A stretch of DNA of 64,000 nucleotides, from contig JAHILF010000011.1 of NCBI GenBank assembly GCA_018897105.1, positions 62,001-126,000 of the forward strand, given 5' to 3'. Source of the DNA: Pseudomonadota bacterium. GTDB taxonomy: Bacteria > Desulfobacterota > Desulfobulbia > Desulfobulbales > SURF-16. The notes under the pieces were generated by a model. That model was not told the origin of the DNA. It saw only the letters and a list, made by a program, of their open reading frames with translations, and searched no databases. A program made the position numbers and the translations under genes. This document shows positions 18,084 through 27,200 of this stretch, piece by piece; position 1 is the stretch's first letter, and every line of letters begins with the position of its first letter.

Positions 18084-18407
18084 ATGGCTGATGACAAAGT
18101 TGTTCATGTAACTGACGGAGATTTTCAGGAAAAAGTTCTGAAATCCGATATTCCGACCTTGGTGGACTTCTGGGCGCCCTGGTGCGGTCCATGCAAGGCA
18201 ATCGGCCCCATGATTAACGAGATTGCCGGCGAATTTGAAGGCAAAGTGAAAATTGCCAAAATGAACGTGGACGAAAACCCCGAAACCCCCGGCAAATACG
18301 GCATTCGTGCCATTCCCACCCTTATCTTCTTCAAAGATGGTAAAGTCGCGGATCAGATCACCGGTGCTGTGGGTAAGACCCAGCTTGTGGCCATGCTTGA
18401 AAAGTAA
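18084..18407 (+). CDS. trxA: thioredoxin
   Basis: A 107-residue thioredoxin with the WCGPC active site (C34, C37), cis-proline block 'RAIPTLIFF' and the usual family length. It is a cytoplasmic disulfide reductant, reduced by the thioredoxin reductase encoded 2 nt downstream. Ribosome binding site GGAGG lies 8-9 nt before the ATG. The upstream 280 bp are AT-rich and presumably hold the promoter. Confidence 0.96.
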   Translation: MADDKVVHVTDGDFQEKVLKSDIPTLVDFWAPWCGPCKAIGPMINEIAGEFEGKVKIAKMNVDENPETPGKYGIRAIPTLIFFKDGKVADQITGAVGKTQLVAMLEK

Positions 18408-18409
18408 TA

Positions 18410-19339
18410 ATGCCGGTAACTGATTTTCAATTAATTATCGTGGGCGGCGGGCCTGCCGGACTCACAGCAGGTCTCTATGCCGCCCGGGCCAGACTGAATG
18501 TGGTTCTGCTGGAAAAAGGTGCAGCCGGCGGTCAAGTGATGAATACCGACTGGATAGAAAACTATCCCGGTTTTCCGGAAGGGATTACTGGCCTTGACCT
18601 GGCTGAAAAATTTGCTGCCCAAGCCGAGCGTTTCGGACTCATCACCAAACTCTGTGAAGTGAAATCCATGGATCTGGCCGGCCCGGTCAAAAAAATCTTT
18701 CTGGAAGGGGGCGAAACCCTGACCAGCCAGGCCGTTATCCTGGCCACCGGAGCACGTCCCAACCAACTCGGCATTCCCGGAGAAAAGGAACTGACCGGCA
18801 AGGGGGTGTCCTACTGCGCCACCTGCGACGGCCCCTTTTACCGGGGACTGGAGATCGCCGTGATCGGCGGCGGCGACACCGCCATCCAGGAGGCTGTCCA
18901 TCTGACCAAATTCGCCACCAGGGTCATAGTCATTCACCGCCGTGACGAACTGCGGGCGTCAAAGCACCTCCAGGAAAAGGCCTTTGCCAACGACAAGATA
19001 GAATTCATCTGGGACACGGTAGTCACCGAAGTGATCGGCAGCAAGGAAGTCGAAGGGCTCCGGCTGCAAAATGTCCAGAGCGAAGAAGAGGCGATTCTTG
19101 CGGTAAAAGGCTGCTTTGTGCTGGTCGGCATCCGCCCCAATATGGAGACGCTGCCGCTTGAGCAGTTGGATAATGACGACGGTTTTATTATAACTGACAA
19201 GGAAATGCGGACTTCCCAGCCCGGAGTCATGGCGGCAGGCGACATCTGCAGCAAAAATGTGAGACAGATTGTCAACGCAACAGGAGAGGGCGCGGTCGCC
19301 TGCCTTGCTGCGGAAAATTATCTGAGCTCACTCAACTGA
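18410..19339 (+). CDS. trxB: thioredoxin reductase
   Basis: A 309-residue flavoprotein. FAD motif GGGPAGLTAGLYAAR (residues 12-26), redox-active C136-A-T-C139, NADPH-binding GGGDTA with 'HRRDELRAS', and the C-terminal FAD block 'GVMAAGDI'. It transfers electrons to the thioredoxin encoded directly upstream (2-nt gap, one operon). The NADPH motif HRRxxxR is conserved, so NADPH rather than ferredoxin is the predicted donor. Confidence 0.95.
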   Translation: MPVTDFQLIIVGGGPAGLTAGLYAARARLNVVLLEKGAAGGQVMNTDWIENYPGFPEGITGLDLAEKFAAQAERFGLITKLCEVKSMDLAGPVKKIFLEGGETLTSQAVILATGARPNQLGIPGEKELTGKGVSYCATCDGPFYRGLEIAVIGGGDTAIQEAVHLTKFATRVIVIHRRDELRASKHLQEKAFANDKIEFIWDTVVTEVIGSKEVEGLRLQNVQSEEEAILAVKGCFVLVGIRPNMETLPLEQLDNDDGFIITDKEMRTSQPGVMAAGDICSKNVRQIVNATGEGAVACLAAENYLSSLN

Positions 19340-19411
19340 AACGAACAGGGTAAGGTAACGCTGGAAAACAGCGCATCTGTGCCTTTTGTTTTTTTAAATA
19401 CAGCTCCCCAT

Positions 19412-20236
19412 ATGCAAATGAAATATTTTTTGACAAATCATCCCACGCGTAAACTCTGCGGAAAACTCACTCTGCTTTTCCTGTGCGCGGCTCTGCTTCT
19501 TTTGCCCGGCTGCTCGGTATTCAAAGACATCAAGTCCATGTTCAGCGACGAGTCGGAAACCATGCAGGCAGGCCCCGAAGCTCTGGCCATGCAGGGTCTC
19601 GACGAATTCACCCATGCCGAATACTCCAGCGCCTTGAAAATTTTCCGGGAAATCCAGGAGCGGTTCCCCTTCAGCAGTTACAGCCTCATGGCCGAGCTGA
19701 AATCAGCTGACTGCCAGTACTATCTCGGCCATTACACCGAGGCGATCAGCGCCTACGAGGATTTTACCAAAACCCACCCGACCAATGAGGCAATCCCCTA
19801 TATCTACTTTCAGATCGGCATGTGCCACTTCCGCAAGGTAGACACCATTGACCGTGATCCGGGCAGCGCCACCGATGCGGAAACAGCCTTTGAAAAACTT
19901 ATCCGCCTCTACCCCACTTCTCCCTACACGGAAGAGGCCAAGGCAAGAATCAAGGATTGTCGTGATTTCCTTGCCGGTCATGAATTGTATGTGGCCAGAT
20001 TTTATATGAAAACCGAAAAGCTGGAACAGAGCATTACCCGACTGGAATACCTGCTGGACAACTATCCGGACAGCTCGGTCGCCCCGCAAGCCCAGGAACT
20101 CCTGGCCCAGCTGCAGGCGGGCACCCCGCCGAAAGGCAAATGGCGCGACTGGATACCGGAGATCGGCCTGCCTGACTGGTCCATCTTCGGCGATTTCGGC
20201 CGGGTGTCGCCGAATCAGCCTTCTACTTCCAAGTAA
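19412..20236 (+). CDS. bamD: outer membrane assembly lipoprotein BamD
   Basis: A 274-residue lipoprotein with lipobox LLPGC. The mature part consists of tetratricopeptide-like repeats (YSSALKIFREIQERFPFSS; YTEAISAYEDFTKTHPTNE; ETAFEKLIRLYPTSPYTEEA; SITRLEYLLDNYPDS), the five-TPR plan of BamD, the essential partner of BamA in inserting beta-barrel proteins. Start chosen at the ATG 19412 (a second ATG is at 19418). A GTG at 19379 would give an untypical extension before the signal peptide. No clear Shine-Dalgarno is present. Confidence 0.85.
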   Translation: MQMKYFLTNHPTRKLCGKLTLLFLCAALLLLPGCSVFKDIKSMFSDESETMQAGPEALAMQGLDEFTHAEYSSALKIFREIQERFPFSSYSLMAELKSADCQYYLGHYTEAISAYEDFTKTHPTNEAIPYIYFQIGMCHFRKVDTIDRDPGSATDAETAFEKLIRLYPTSPYTEEAKARIKDCRDFLAGHELYVARFYMKTEKLEQSITRLEYLLDNYPDSSVAPQAQELLAQLQAGTPPKGKWRDWIPEIGLPDWSIFGDFGRVSPNQPSTSK

Positions 20237-20257
20237 GAGGGTAAAAAGTTTTTCTCG

Positions 20258-20330
20258 CCACAGAGATCACAGAGAAATACTTTTTTATTACAGCCAGTTA
20301 GCCAAATTGCCTCTGTGCGCTCTGTTGTGA
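20258..20330. repeat. CACAGAG palindromic repeat, copy 2
   Basis: CCACAGAGATCACAGAGAAA...CTCTGTGCGCTCTGTTG, the same unit as at 9637-9720, lying between bamD and the convergent queH. Both copies share an AT-rich centre (TTTTTTATT.CAG). Confidence 0.75.
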
Positions 20331-20366
20331 ATTTTCAGTTGTTATACAAAGCTGAAAAGCCATCAG

Positions 20367-20933
20367 TCAAGGCTGGCTCCCGCCTTTTTTATTAAGCTTT
20401 TGCCATCTCCTGTCAAACCGCTCCTGTTCGCTGTAGATGCAGCCGCAATAGGGTTGACGATAGAGCCCCATGGTAATTGATTTGTCGATCCCCTCCTGCC
20501 ATCCCTGCCTGAAATCCCGGTAATAAAAGGGCACTCCGTATTGCCTGCTGAGGGATTCTCCCTGTTGCCGGATCAAGGCGTGGTTCTGAAAGCGGCTGTA
20601 AAGGAGAGTGGTGGTGAAGGCATCCGCCCTGACGGCCGCGGCATACTCCGCTGCTGCTGCCAGACGCATCTCGTAGCAGAGGCCGCAGCGCTCATCCTCA
20701 TGAAAGACCACCTGGCGTAGAAAATGGCGCAGGCCATAGTCCCGCCGGATCTCCACCTGGAAGCGCGTCTGGGCGGCCAGCTCCTCCAGGGCCTGGATTC
20801 TCTGCCTGAACTCCCGAAATGGATGGATGTTGGGATTGTAAAAAAAACCGCTTACTTCCATCCCTTCCTGCCGCAGGACATCAAGGGGATAAATGGCGCA
20901 GGGCCCGCAGCAGACATGCAGGAGGATTTTCAC
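20367..20933 (-). CDS. queH: epoxyqueuosine reductase QueH
   Basis: A 188-residue QueH (formerly DUF208) protein, the iron-sulfur enzyme that performs the last step of queuosine synthesis in tRNA wobble positions and is unrelated to QueG. The vicinal cysteines 'HVCCGPCA' (C8, C9, C12), '[10 protein letters not shown]' and 'YCGCIYSE' are the conserved cluster and catalytic Cys sets. Length matches the family. The start overlaps the stop of the upstream sigma-54 activator by 4 nt (ATGA), so translation is coupled, an unusual pairing. Confidence 0.92.
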   Translation of the reverse strand: MKILLHVCCGPCAIYPLDVLRQEGMEVSGFFYNPNIHPFREFRQRIQALEELAAQTRFQVEIRRDYGLRHFLRQVVFHEDERCGLCYEMRLAAAAEYAAAVRADAFTTTLLYSRFQNHALIRQQGESLSRQYGVPFYYRDFRQGWQEGIDKSITMGLYRQPYCGCIYSEQERFDRRWQKLNKKGGSQP

Positions 20934-22483
20934 GGGTTGCGCACCTTATAATCCTGCACATCGATATGATATTTATGGATCTTGTAATTGATGATGCGCA
21001 GGCTGGTGTCGAGCAGTTCGGCTGTTTTTGTCTGGTTGCCGTTGGCCTTTTTCAAGGCATCGACAATGAGTTCCTTTTCAAAGTTCTCCACAGCGGCGGC
21101 AAGCGACAGGGGATTTTTGTCATTGGTGCTTTCCGCGCTCTGCAGGGTGGGCGGCAGATGGTAGCTCTTGATGGCATCTTCATCACAGATCAACACGGCC
21201 CTCTCCAAGCAGTTCTGCAGTTCACGCACGTTGCCTGGCCAATGGTACTGCATGAGAAGATCGATGGCCGGGGTTGAGATGCGGGAAATATTTTTCTGAT
21301 TTTCCTCGCAGAACTTTGTCAGGAAATATTCGGCCAGCAGCAGCACATCGGTGCGCCTTTCCCTGAGCGGCGGCAGATACACCGGAAAGACATTGAGGCG
21401 GTAATAGAAATCTTCGCGGAACTGACCGCTTTCCACCGCTTTTTCCAGGTCCTTATGGGTGGCGGCAATCAGACGCACATTACACTTGAGCGGTTTCACC
21501 CCGCCCAGCCGCTGAAATTCCCGGTCCTGCACCACATTGAGCAGCTTGACCTGCACCGCATGGCTGAGATCGCCGATTTCATCGAGAAAGATGGTACCGT
21601 CCTCCGCCTGCTCGAAACGCCCCTTTTTCATGGCGTTGGCGCCGGTAAAGGCCCCCTTTTCGTGGCCGAACAGTTCGCTCTCCAGCAAGGTTTCCGGCAG
21701 GGCCGAACAGTTTACCACCACAAAAGGCTTCTTCTCCCGTTTACTGTTATAATGGATGGCCTTGGCGACCAGGGTCTTGCCGGTGCCGGATTCGCCGCGC
21801 AGGAGAACGGTGGCATTAGAGTCCGCCACCCGGTAGATCATCTCGAACACCTCCTGCATGCGGCTGCTGTTGCTGACGATGTTGCCGATCTGGTATTTGC
21901 CGCGCAGCTCTTTTTTCAGCAGGGTGTTTTCCCGCTCCAGTCTTTTTTTCTCCTCGTTGACGGCCAGAATGCGGGTAACGGACTGGGCGATCAGGCCGGA
22001 AAGAATGGTGAGGAAACGGAGATCCTTGTCAAAATCCAGCCCTTCCCGGTATTCCCGGTCCACGCTCAAGGCGCCGATGGACTGCAGGCCATGCTTGATG
22101 GGCACACAGATGAACGAGACCATTTTCTGCTTGATATCGCCCCGGGAGCGGGTGCGGTTCAGAAAAAGCGGTTCCTCGCTGATCTGCGGTACGACGATGG
22201 GGGCGCCGCTGGCCACCACCCGGCCGGTAATCCCCTCACCCACCTGGTATTTCCCCCGTTTTCTGGCCTCGGCGGTCATGCCGTGGGCCACCTCTACTTC
22301 GAGAATGGCGGTAGTGGGATTAACAATGCTGACTGTCCCGTTATGCATACCCTTCTTCTCGGCCAGGATTGACATCACCTGCTGCAGGCAATCGCGGAGA
22401 TCCATGCTGGAGGCAAGCACTCTGGTTATCTCATAAAGGGCCGTTATTTCAGCTAATTCATGTTCTGCTGTTTGCTGATCCAT
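20930..22483 (-). CDS. nifA: NifA-type sigma-54-dependent activator
   Basis: A 517-residue protein with a GAF domain at about 1-175 with NifA-like blocks ([30 protein letters not shown]), an AAA+ domain with Walker A GESGTGKT (230-237) and the sigma-54 contact loop GAFTGA (277-282), and a C-terminal Fis-type helix-turn-helix ([20 protein letters not shown]). It should activate sigma-54 promoters, in NifA's case nitrogenase genes. No nif genes are in the window, so the symbol rests on domain similarity only; another GAF-AAA-Fis regulator is possible. A queH gene is coupled downstream. Confidence 0.8.
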   Translation of the reverse strand: MDQQTAEHELAEITALYEITRVLASSMDLRDCLQQVMSILAEKKGMHNGTVSIVNPTTAILEVEVAHGMTAEARKRGKYQVGEGITGRVVASGAPIVVPQISEEPLFLNRTRSRGDIKQKMVSFICVPIKHGLQSIGALSVDREYREGLDFDKDLRFLTILSGLIAQSVTRILAVNEEKKRLERENTLLKKELRGKYQIGNIVSNSSRMQEVFEMIYRVADSNATVLLRGESGTGKTLVAKAIHYNSKREKKPFVVVNCSALPETLLESELFGHEKGAFTGANAMKKGRFEQAEDGTIFLDEIGDLSHAVQVKLLNVVQDREFQRLGGVKPLKCNVRLIAATHKDLEKAVESGQFREDFYYRLNVFPVYLPPLRERRTDVLLLAEYFLTKFCEENQKNISRISTPAIDLLMQYHWPGNVRELQNCLERAVLICDEDAIKSYHLPPTLQSAESTNDKNPLSLAAAVENFEKELIVDALKKANGNQTKTAELLDTSLRIINYKIHKYHIDVQDYKVRNP

Positions 22484-22707
22484 TTTCCTGTTTTTTCACA
22501 TGCGAGAGGGTGACAAGTTCTTATGCTGTCCTTCCGGATCCGGTAGCTGCGCGCCTATTGCTGCAGTTCATCCATGTAAGGTAAACGATAAGAGGGGAAA
22601 AAACAATTTGATGTTGCGTAAAAAAAATCGCAGCGCCGAGGCATGACACACTTTTAGCGCAGCTCAGGCAAATCAGAAGACAGGCGGGCAGGGAATGGGA
22701 GGCTGTA

Positions 22708-22965
22708 TTATTTTATAATTTCCGAGGTGGGGAAAATAAGGGTCACATCTTTTCTGCTCAGACTCATGAACTTTGTTTTGGCGATCAGTTTGTCACCCGC
22801 CAGATGATAGATTGACGCATCAGTGACCGGCAGATAGTCCGAGGTTGCCTCAGCCATGAAATCCGTTAATCTTTCCTGGGGAAGAGTATGTACTATGCCA
22901 ACGATTTTAAGACTGACAGTCAGAATGATGACTTCAAATGATTCCTTGTCGATTTTTACGTACAT
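22708..22965 (-). CDS. small DUF6812-like hypothetical protein
   Basis: An 85-residue soluble protein of alternating beta strands (EVIILTVSLKIVGIVHTLPQ; LTDFMAEATSDYLPVTDASI; VTLIFPTSEIIK), resembling small conserved proteins of the DUF6812 kind from memory; function unknown. GGAG lies 6 nt before the ATG, supporting expression. Isolated on the reverse strand between the NifA-like gene and an SGNH hydrolase. Confidence 0.55.
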   Translation of the reverse strand: MYVKIDKESFEVIILTVSLKIVGIVHTLPQERLTDFMAEATSDYLPVTDASIYHLAGDKLIAKTKFMSLSRKDVTLIFPTSEIIK

Positions 22966-23119
22966 AAGCCACTCCAGAATATACGAACTGTAAACAGAAA
23001 ATGTATGCGGGACAATGCAACAAATATGAAACTTTGTAAAACAATATCATCGCGTTCTGTAAAAAGCAAGCAATCTCCCCGCAAAAAAAGAGGGGAAATA
23101 TTTTCTTTTATCAGCCGGA

Positions 23120-23264
23120 TATACACAGTGTCATAAGTTCAAAGCGCCCATCCAGACGCGAAACGAGAGAGGAGCCGGCGGAGCAGCCGTGTAGCGCTGT
23201 GAGCAGGCACCGCAGCGAGTGACAAAGGCTGATGGGATGGATCGGACTTATGACGCTGTGTATA
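23120..23264. mobile_element. 145-bp palindromic MITE-like element, copy 2 of a dispersed repeat
   Basis: The left arm TATACACAGTGTCATAAGT (23120-23138) pairs with the right arm at 23246-23264 at 18 of 19 positions. The interior shares CATAAGTTCAA.GCGCCCA...GGAGCAGCC...GCGCTGTG with 8083-8153. It holds no gene, but its right arm supplies the last codons and the stop codon of the SGNH hydrolase gene. Confidence 0.65.
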
Positions 23265-23778
23265 GATAAGCATCAAGAACCAGTGCCCAGGTTTCATATC
23301 CCCTGCCCGTCAGATGCACGCCGTCCGGCAGAAAGCAGATTTTCCCGGCCCGATCCGCTGCGGCAAAGGCATCATAAACATCAAGATAATCGGCATAGGC
23401 GAGACCGGCTATTGACCGGAGTGATGCATTGAGCCGCGGGATGGTATCGGCTGCCAGCCAGGGCATGCGAAACGGCAGCAGACTGATTACGGCAATACGC
23501 GCCGCGGGCAGCGCCTGCCGCACCCTTTGCAGGATCGCCTCGTAATCCCGCAGAAAAGCATAGTCCTCGACGGCCAGGTTGTTGGCGCCGCTCATGATGA
23601 CCACCGCATCCACCTTGCCCACTGCGGCCAGCTCGCCGGAAACCCGGTCCAGCAGCCCTCTGACCCTTTCCCCGGCCATGCCGCGGTTGATCATGGTCAT
23701 CTCTGTGAAACGAGCCTGCCAGTCAAAGAATTCAACCAGCGAATCGCCCAGCAAAAGTAATGTCTCTGTTTTCTTCAT
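23248..23778 (-). CDS. SGNH/GDSL hydrolase
   Basis: A 176-residue cytoplasmic SGNH-fold esterase/lipase. Block I GDSLVEFF (nucleophile Ser13), block II Gly in 'NRGMAGERV', block III 'MSGANNL' (Asn), block V 'DGVHLTGRGY' (Asp and His). It hydrolyses an ester; the substrate is unknown (lysophospholipase L1-like proteins are relatives). The C-terminal residues YLYTAS and the TAA stop come from the right arm of the 23120-23264 repeat, so the original C-terminus may have been replaced. Confidence 0.85.
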   Translation of the reverse strand: MKKTETLLLLGDSLVEFFDWQARFTEMTMINRGMAGERVRGLLDRVSGELAAVGKVDAVVIMSGANNLAVEDYAFLRDYEAILQRVRQALPAARIAVISLLPFRMPWLAADTIPRLNASLRSIAGLAYADYLDVYDAFAAADRAGKICFLPDGVHLTGRGYETWALVLDAYLYTAS

Positions 23779-24045
23779 TGGGGTATGCGACCTCTGCTAG
23801 AAACTCCGGCGGAAATTTTCCTGCCCACCATTATAGCCGAATTGAAAACAGCATAAACAGCTTTTCAGGGATTGCCGACATTTTTGCGTATCTCAGCTTT
23901 TTGTTACAAAAAAGAAAAATAAGATAATAATTATCATTTACTTTCTTGCCCAGTTTACCTATAGTAAAATACACACTGATGAAAATTACAGTTACACTTG
24001 CAGCGCAGACCATATACGGCACACATTTTACCAAAGGAGACCAAA

Positions 24046-24987
24046 ATGGGCTTATTTGAAAAAATCGGCTACACGGCAGATGTTACTCCCACCATTGACT
24101 GGCAGCTTATCCCGGCGGAAACCTTCGCTATCTTCGAAAGCTGGGGTGGCCGCGAACGGATCAAGAGCGCCAAGGAGAGATTCTACTATTTCTTCATTGA
24201 CTCCTGGGAAGAACCGGCAATCCTCTGCCTGATGGAACGAGGCATCAAATTTGCCCGGGTCCTGGCACGAATTGACGCACCCCAGGAACTGATCGACAAT
24301 GCGGTAAAATCCCAGGGGAAAACAATGGGCCTTGATAAAAGTTATGCCATTGATGAGCCTCTGAAAAAATGGCTGAAGGAAAATGTGGTCGATACCGACG
24401 ACGACTCCAGGGTCATACCCTATGACGACACCATTGAAAAAGAGAATATGGGGACAGCATTGCCGGGCCGGGATGCCGAACTGCCGGCCGACTTGGCCAG
24501 AGTCACGCTCAACAGCACTCCCCGGGATCTGCGGGAAACGGATGCGGACGCCATTATCAGGGCCGGGAATTTTTTTGACACCCAGTATAACCTACATGGT
24601 AGATTCGCCAATTTCCTGGTTGACAACCATGACGGACTGACGGTAACCGATAAGGTTACGGGCATCATGTGGCAAAGCGGCGGCAATGACATTACCAGCA
24701 TCCGCAAAACGCAGGCTTATATCAAAAAGATGAATGACAGCAGGTTTGCCGGCTATGACAACTGGCGGCTGCCGTCAATGGAAGAGGCTCTCTCTCTGAT
24801 GGAAACTGAACAAAACGACAAGGGTCTTTACCTGCATAAATGCTTTTCCGCCAATCAGCCGTTTATCTTTCTGGCCGGAAGACGCGATCCAGGGGGCTAC
24901 TGGTTCTGCGATTACAAACAGGGAACGATTTACTGGGCATCCGGTACGATACCCGGAGGCTTTGGCAGGCTCTGCCGGACGATCTGA
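24046..24987 (+). CDS. DUF1566 (Lcl C-terminal-like) domain protein
   Basis: A 313-residue protein. Residues about 215-313 form a DUF1566 domain (VTDKVTGIMWQSGGNDITS; FAGYDNWRLPSMEEALSLME; GGYWFCDYKQGTIYWASG), a fold related to formylglycine-enzyme/C-type-lectin-like modules. The N-terminal 150 residues are unrecognised. There is no signal peptide, which is unusual because many DUF1566 proteins are exported. AAAGGAG 6 nt before the ATG fixes the start; an in-frame ATG 16 codons upstream lacks one. Confidence 0.75.
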   Translation: MGLFEKIGYTADVTPTIDWQLIPAETFAIFESWGGRERIKSAKERFYYFFIDSWEEPAILCLMERGIKFARVLARIDAPQELIDNAVKSQGKTMGLDKSYAIDEPLKKWLKENVVDTDDDSRVIPYDDTIEKENMGTALPGRDAELPADLARVTLNSTPRDLRETDADAIIRAGNFFDTQYNLHGRFANFLVDNHDGLTVTDKVTGIMWQSGGNDITSIRKTQAYIKKMNDSRFAGYDNWRLPSMEEALSLMETEQNDKGLYLHKCFSANQPFIFLAGRRDPGGYWFCDYKQGTIYWASGTIPGGFGRLCRTI

Positions 24988-25075
24988 CAGACAATCAGCC
25001 GACATCCCAATGCAAGGCAGGTCACTTTATTCAGACAGTGCTTTGCATTGCGGATGCCTGTTCAGGTAGGGATTT

Positions 25076-25438
25076 TCAGACCAGCAGTCCATTGACAAGC
25101 CTGACGATATCCTCGTTGCTAAAAGGCTTGTTCAGGCTGGCGTCGGCGCCCAGCGGCTTGGTCATGGGCAGGTAATCACACCCCTGGCTGTCTCCGCCTG
25201 AAACGGCCAGGATTTTTACGGCGGGAAAATCACGTTTTATCTCGATAATCGTTTCCATGCCTTCCTTTTCGGGCATGAAAATATCGGTAATAACCAGGTC
25301 AAACGGTTCCTGGGCCATCATCTTCAGCCCCACCGCCCCATTGTCGGCAGTGATCACCATATGCCCCTGCGCTTGAAAAACACGCTTCAGTAACCCGCGG
25401 ATCTGTTCTTCATCATCAATGACGAGAATCTTAGCCAT
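25076..25438 (-). CDS. single-domain response regulator
   Basis: A 120-residue CheY-like receiver with no output domain. Acidic pocket D8/D9, phosphoacceptor D52 (VITDIFMPEKEG), switch region 'ILAVSGGDS' and the conserved Lys in 'LNKPFSNED'. It relays phosphate within a two-component or chemotaxis pathway; its cognate kinase is not adjacent. GGAG 7 nt upstream supports MAKILVID as the start. Confidence 0.9.
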   Translation of the reverse strand: MAKILVIDDEEQIRGLLKRVFQAQGHMVITADNGAVGLKMMAQEPFDLVITDIFMPEKEGMETIIEIKRDFPAVKILAVSGGDSQGCDYLPMTKPLGADASLNKPFSNEDIVRLVNGLLV

Positions 25439-25532
25439 ACACGAACTCCACAATATATCAAAAAATTGTTAATCAATTTTGCATTGACGGACCGACGAGA
25501 ACCTGCAAGATTTACGATCAGCAGGTCGGCAA

Positions 25533-25955
25533 CTACTTTATTCTCTCCCCGGTCAAAATATCAATAATACCGTCTTCCTCATCCCCGGCGCCCGTCTTTT
25601 TTCTGTCCGCCGGGGTAGTATATTTTGCACCCTGCACAGCCGGTGTGGTTTTTAGATTAATGGTCAGATCGGTAAAGATACTTTCCGGCACTTCGTCGAC
25701 AGGACTCTCTTCAACGGGTCCCGCTTGGGCGGCCGACTCTTCATTCCCCGCATCTTCCATGTCCGCCAAGCCGCCCTCCAGAACCAACTGAGAAAAGGCG
25801 CCCAGGGCATCACTCACTTTTTCCATCCGCCTGGCAAGGCCAGGATCAACGCCAAACAATGCCCCGCGGGCAATACTGATAATTTCCAGGCAGGCAAAAA
25901 CATCTTCAATGCTACGCAGATCATAATCATGCCCACCGTTGCCGTCAGATCCCAT
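25533..25955 (-). CDS. acidic hypothetical protein next to the receiver gene
   Basis: A 140-residue protein with a helical N-terminal half (RSIEDVFACLEIISIARGAL) and an acidic, Pro/Ala-rich, probably disordered middle (ESAAQAGPVEESPVDEVP). Not recognised. Start at MGSDGN because GAGGAG precedes it by 5 nt. It lies 95 bp upstream of the receiver gene on the same strand, so the two could be co-transcribed. Confidence 0.55.
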   Translation of the reverse strand: MGSDGNGGHDYDLRSIEDVFACLEIISIARGALFGVDPGLARRMEKVSDALGAFSQLVLEGGLADMEDAGNEESAAQAGPVEESPVDEVPESIFTDLTINLKTTPAVQGAKYTTPADRKKTGAGDEEDGIIDILTGERIK

Positions 25956-26210
25956 GCAACTCCTCATACCATAGCAGAAAAATCATGTCCGATTCCAATA
26001 CTCCTGCAGGATAAATCACCTCTTCCCTAACATAATACTACAGATACTAGCATGAATAAAACTTGATGTGTTATTTTTTTCTCTGCAAAATTTGCTACTA
26101 TAGTACTTGTAATTTGCCGGCCGAAATGCTCCTTTGCTAAAAAAAATCTGCAACATTTCCGGGGAAAAAATGTCTATCCGTAAAAAATCAACACGGATTA
26201 AGGAGAGGCA

Positions 26211-27200
26211 ATGACAACAGATGTCCAGCAACTGACCAGAGAAATCGAGACGGAAGCACTGCTTCTTGACCGGATACGCAGGGAAATCAGCAAGCTCATC
26301 GTGGGACAGGCCCAACTGGTTGAACGGCTCCTGGTGGCCCTGCTCTGCAATAACCATGTTCTCATCGAAGGAGTTCCGGGGCTGGCCAAGACCCTGACCG
26401 TTACCACCCTGGCCCAGGCCATCCAAGCCTCGTTTCAGAGAATTCAGTTCACCCCGGATCTCCTGCCCGGCGACCTGATCGGTACCCTGATCTATAATCC
26501 CAAGACCGGTGATTTCACCACCAGGAAAGGACCGATATTCGCCAACATCATCCTGGCCGACGAAATCAACCGCGCCCCGGCCAAGGTGCAGAGCGCCCTG
26601 CTGGAGGCAATGCAGGAACGCCAGATCACCATCGGCGACCACACCTTTCCGCTGGATGACCCCTTCATGGTGCTGGCCACCCAGAATCCGATTGAGCAGG
26701 AAGGCACCTATCCCCTGCCCGAGGCCCAGATTGACCGTTTCATGCTCAAACTGAAGGTCACCTACCCCTCAAAAAGCGAGGAACAGCAGATTCTGCGGCT
26801 CATGGCGTCATCCGCCGAGCTGCCGCAGGTAACACCGGTCATCAACCCGGAGGATATCAGGCGACTGCGCCGTAAAACCGACCAGATTTACCTGGACAGC
26901 AGGATTGAGGAATACATCGTCAATCTGGTGGACGCCAGCCGCAATCCCGAGGCTTACAGAATGAGCATCCGCCATCTCATCCAGTACGGGGCATCCCCCA
27001 GGGCCACCATCTTTCTGGCCAAGGCGGCCAAGGCCAACGCCCTGCTCGCCGGCCGCGGCTTTGTCACGCCCCAGGATATCAAGACCATTGCCATGGATGT
27101 GCTCCGCCACCGGGTTATCGTCACCTATGAGGCGGAGGCGGAAGAAAAAACCAGCGAGGATGTAATCCAGCAGATACTCGACACGGTTGAGGTCCCATGA
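26211..27200 (+). CDS. moxR: MoxR-family AAA+ ATPase
   Basis: A 329-residue MoxR ATPase with the family's Walker A variant GVPGLAKT, Walker B 'LADEINRAP', and the arginine-bearing 'ALLEAMQERQI' and 'ATQNPIEQEGTYPLPEAQ' blocks. MoxR proteins act as chaperone-like ATPases with von Willebrand A (VWA) proteins, here encoded downstream. AGGAG lies 6 nt before the ATG. First gene of a tightly packed six-gene operon (26211-33960). Confidence 0.95.
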   Translation: MTTDVQQLTREIETEALLLDRIRREISKLIVGQAQLVERLLVALLCNNHVLIEGVPGLAKTLTVTTLAQAIQASFQRIQFTPDLLPGDLIGTLIYNPKTGDFTTRKGPIFANIILADEINRAPAKVQSALLEAMQERQITIGDHTFPLDDPFMVLATQNPIEQEGTYPLPEAQIDRFMLKLKVTYPSKSEEQQILRLMASSAELPQVTPVINPEDIRRLRRKTDQIYLDSRIEEYIVNLVDASRNPEAYRMSIRHLIQYGASPRATIFLAKAAKANALLAGRGFVTPQDIKTIAMDVLRHRVIVTYEAEAEEKTSEDVIQQILDTVEVP

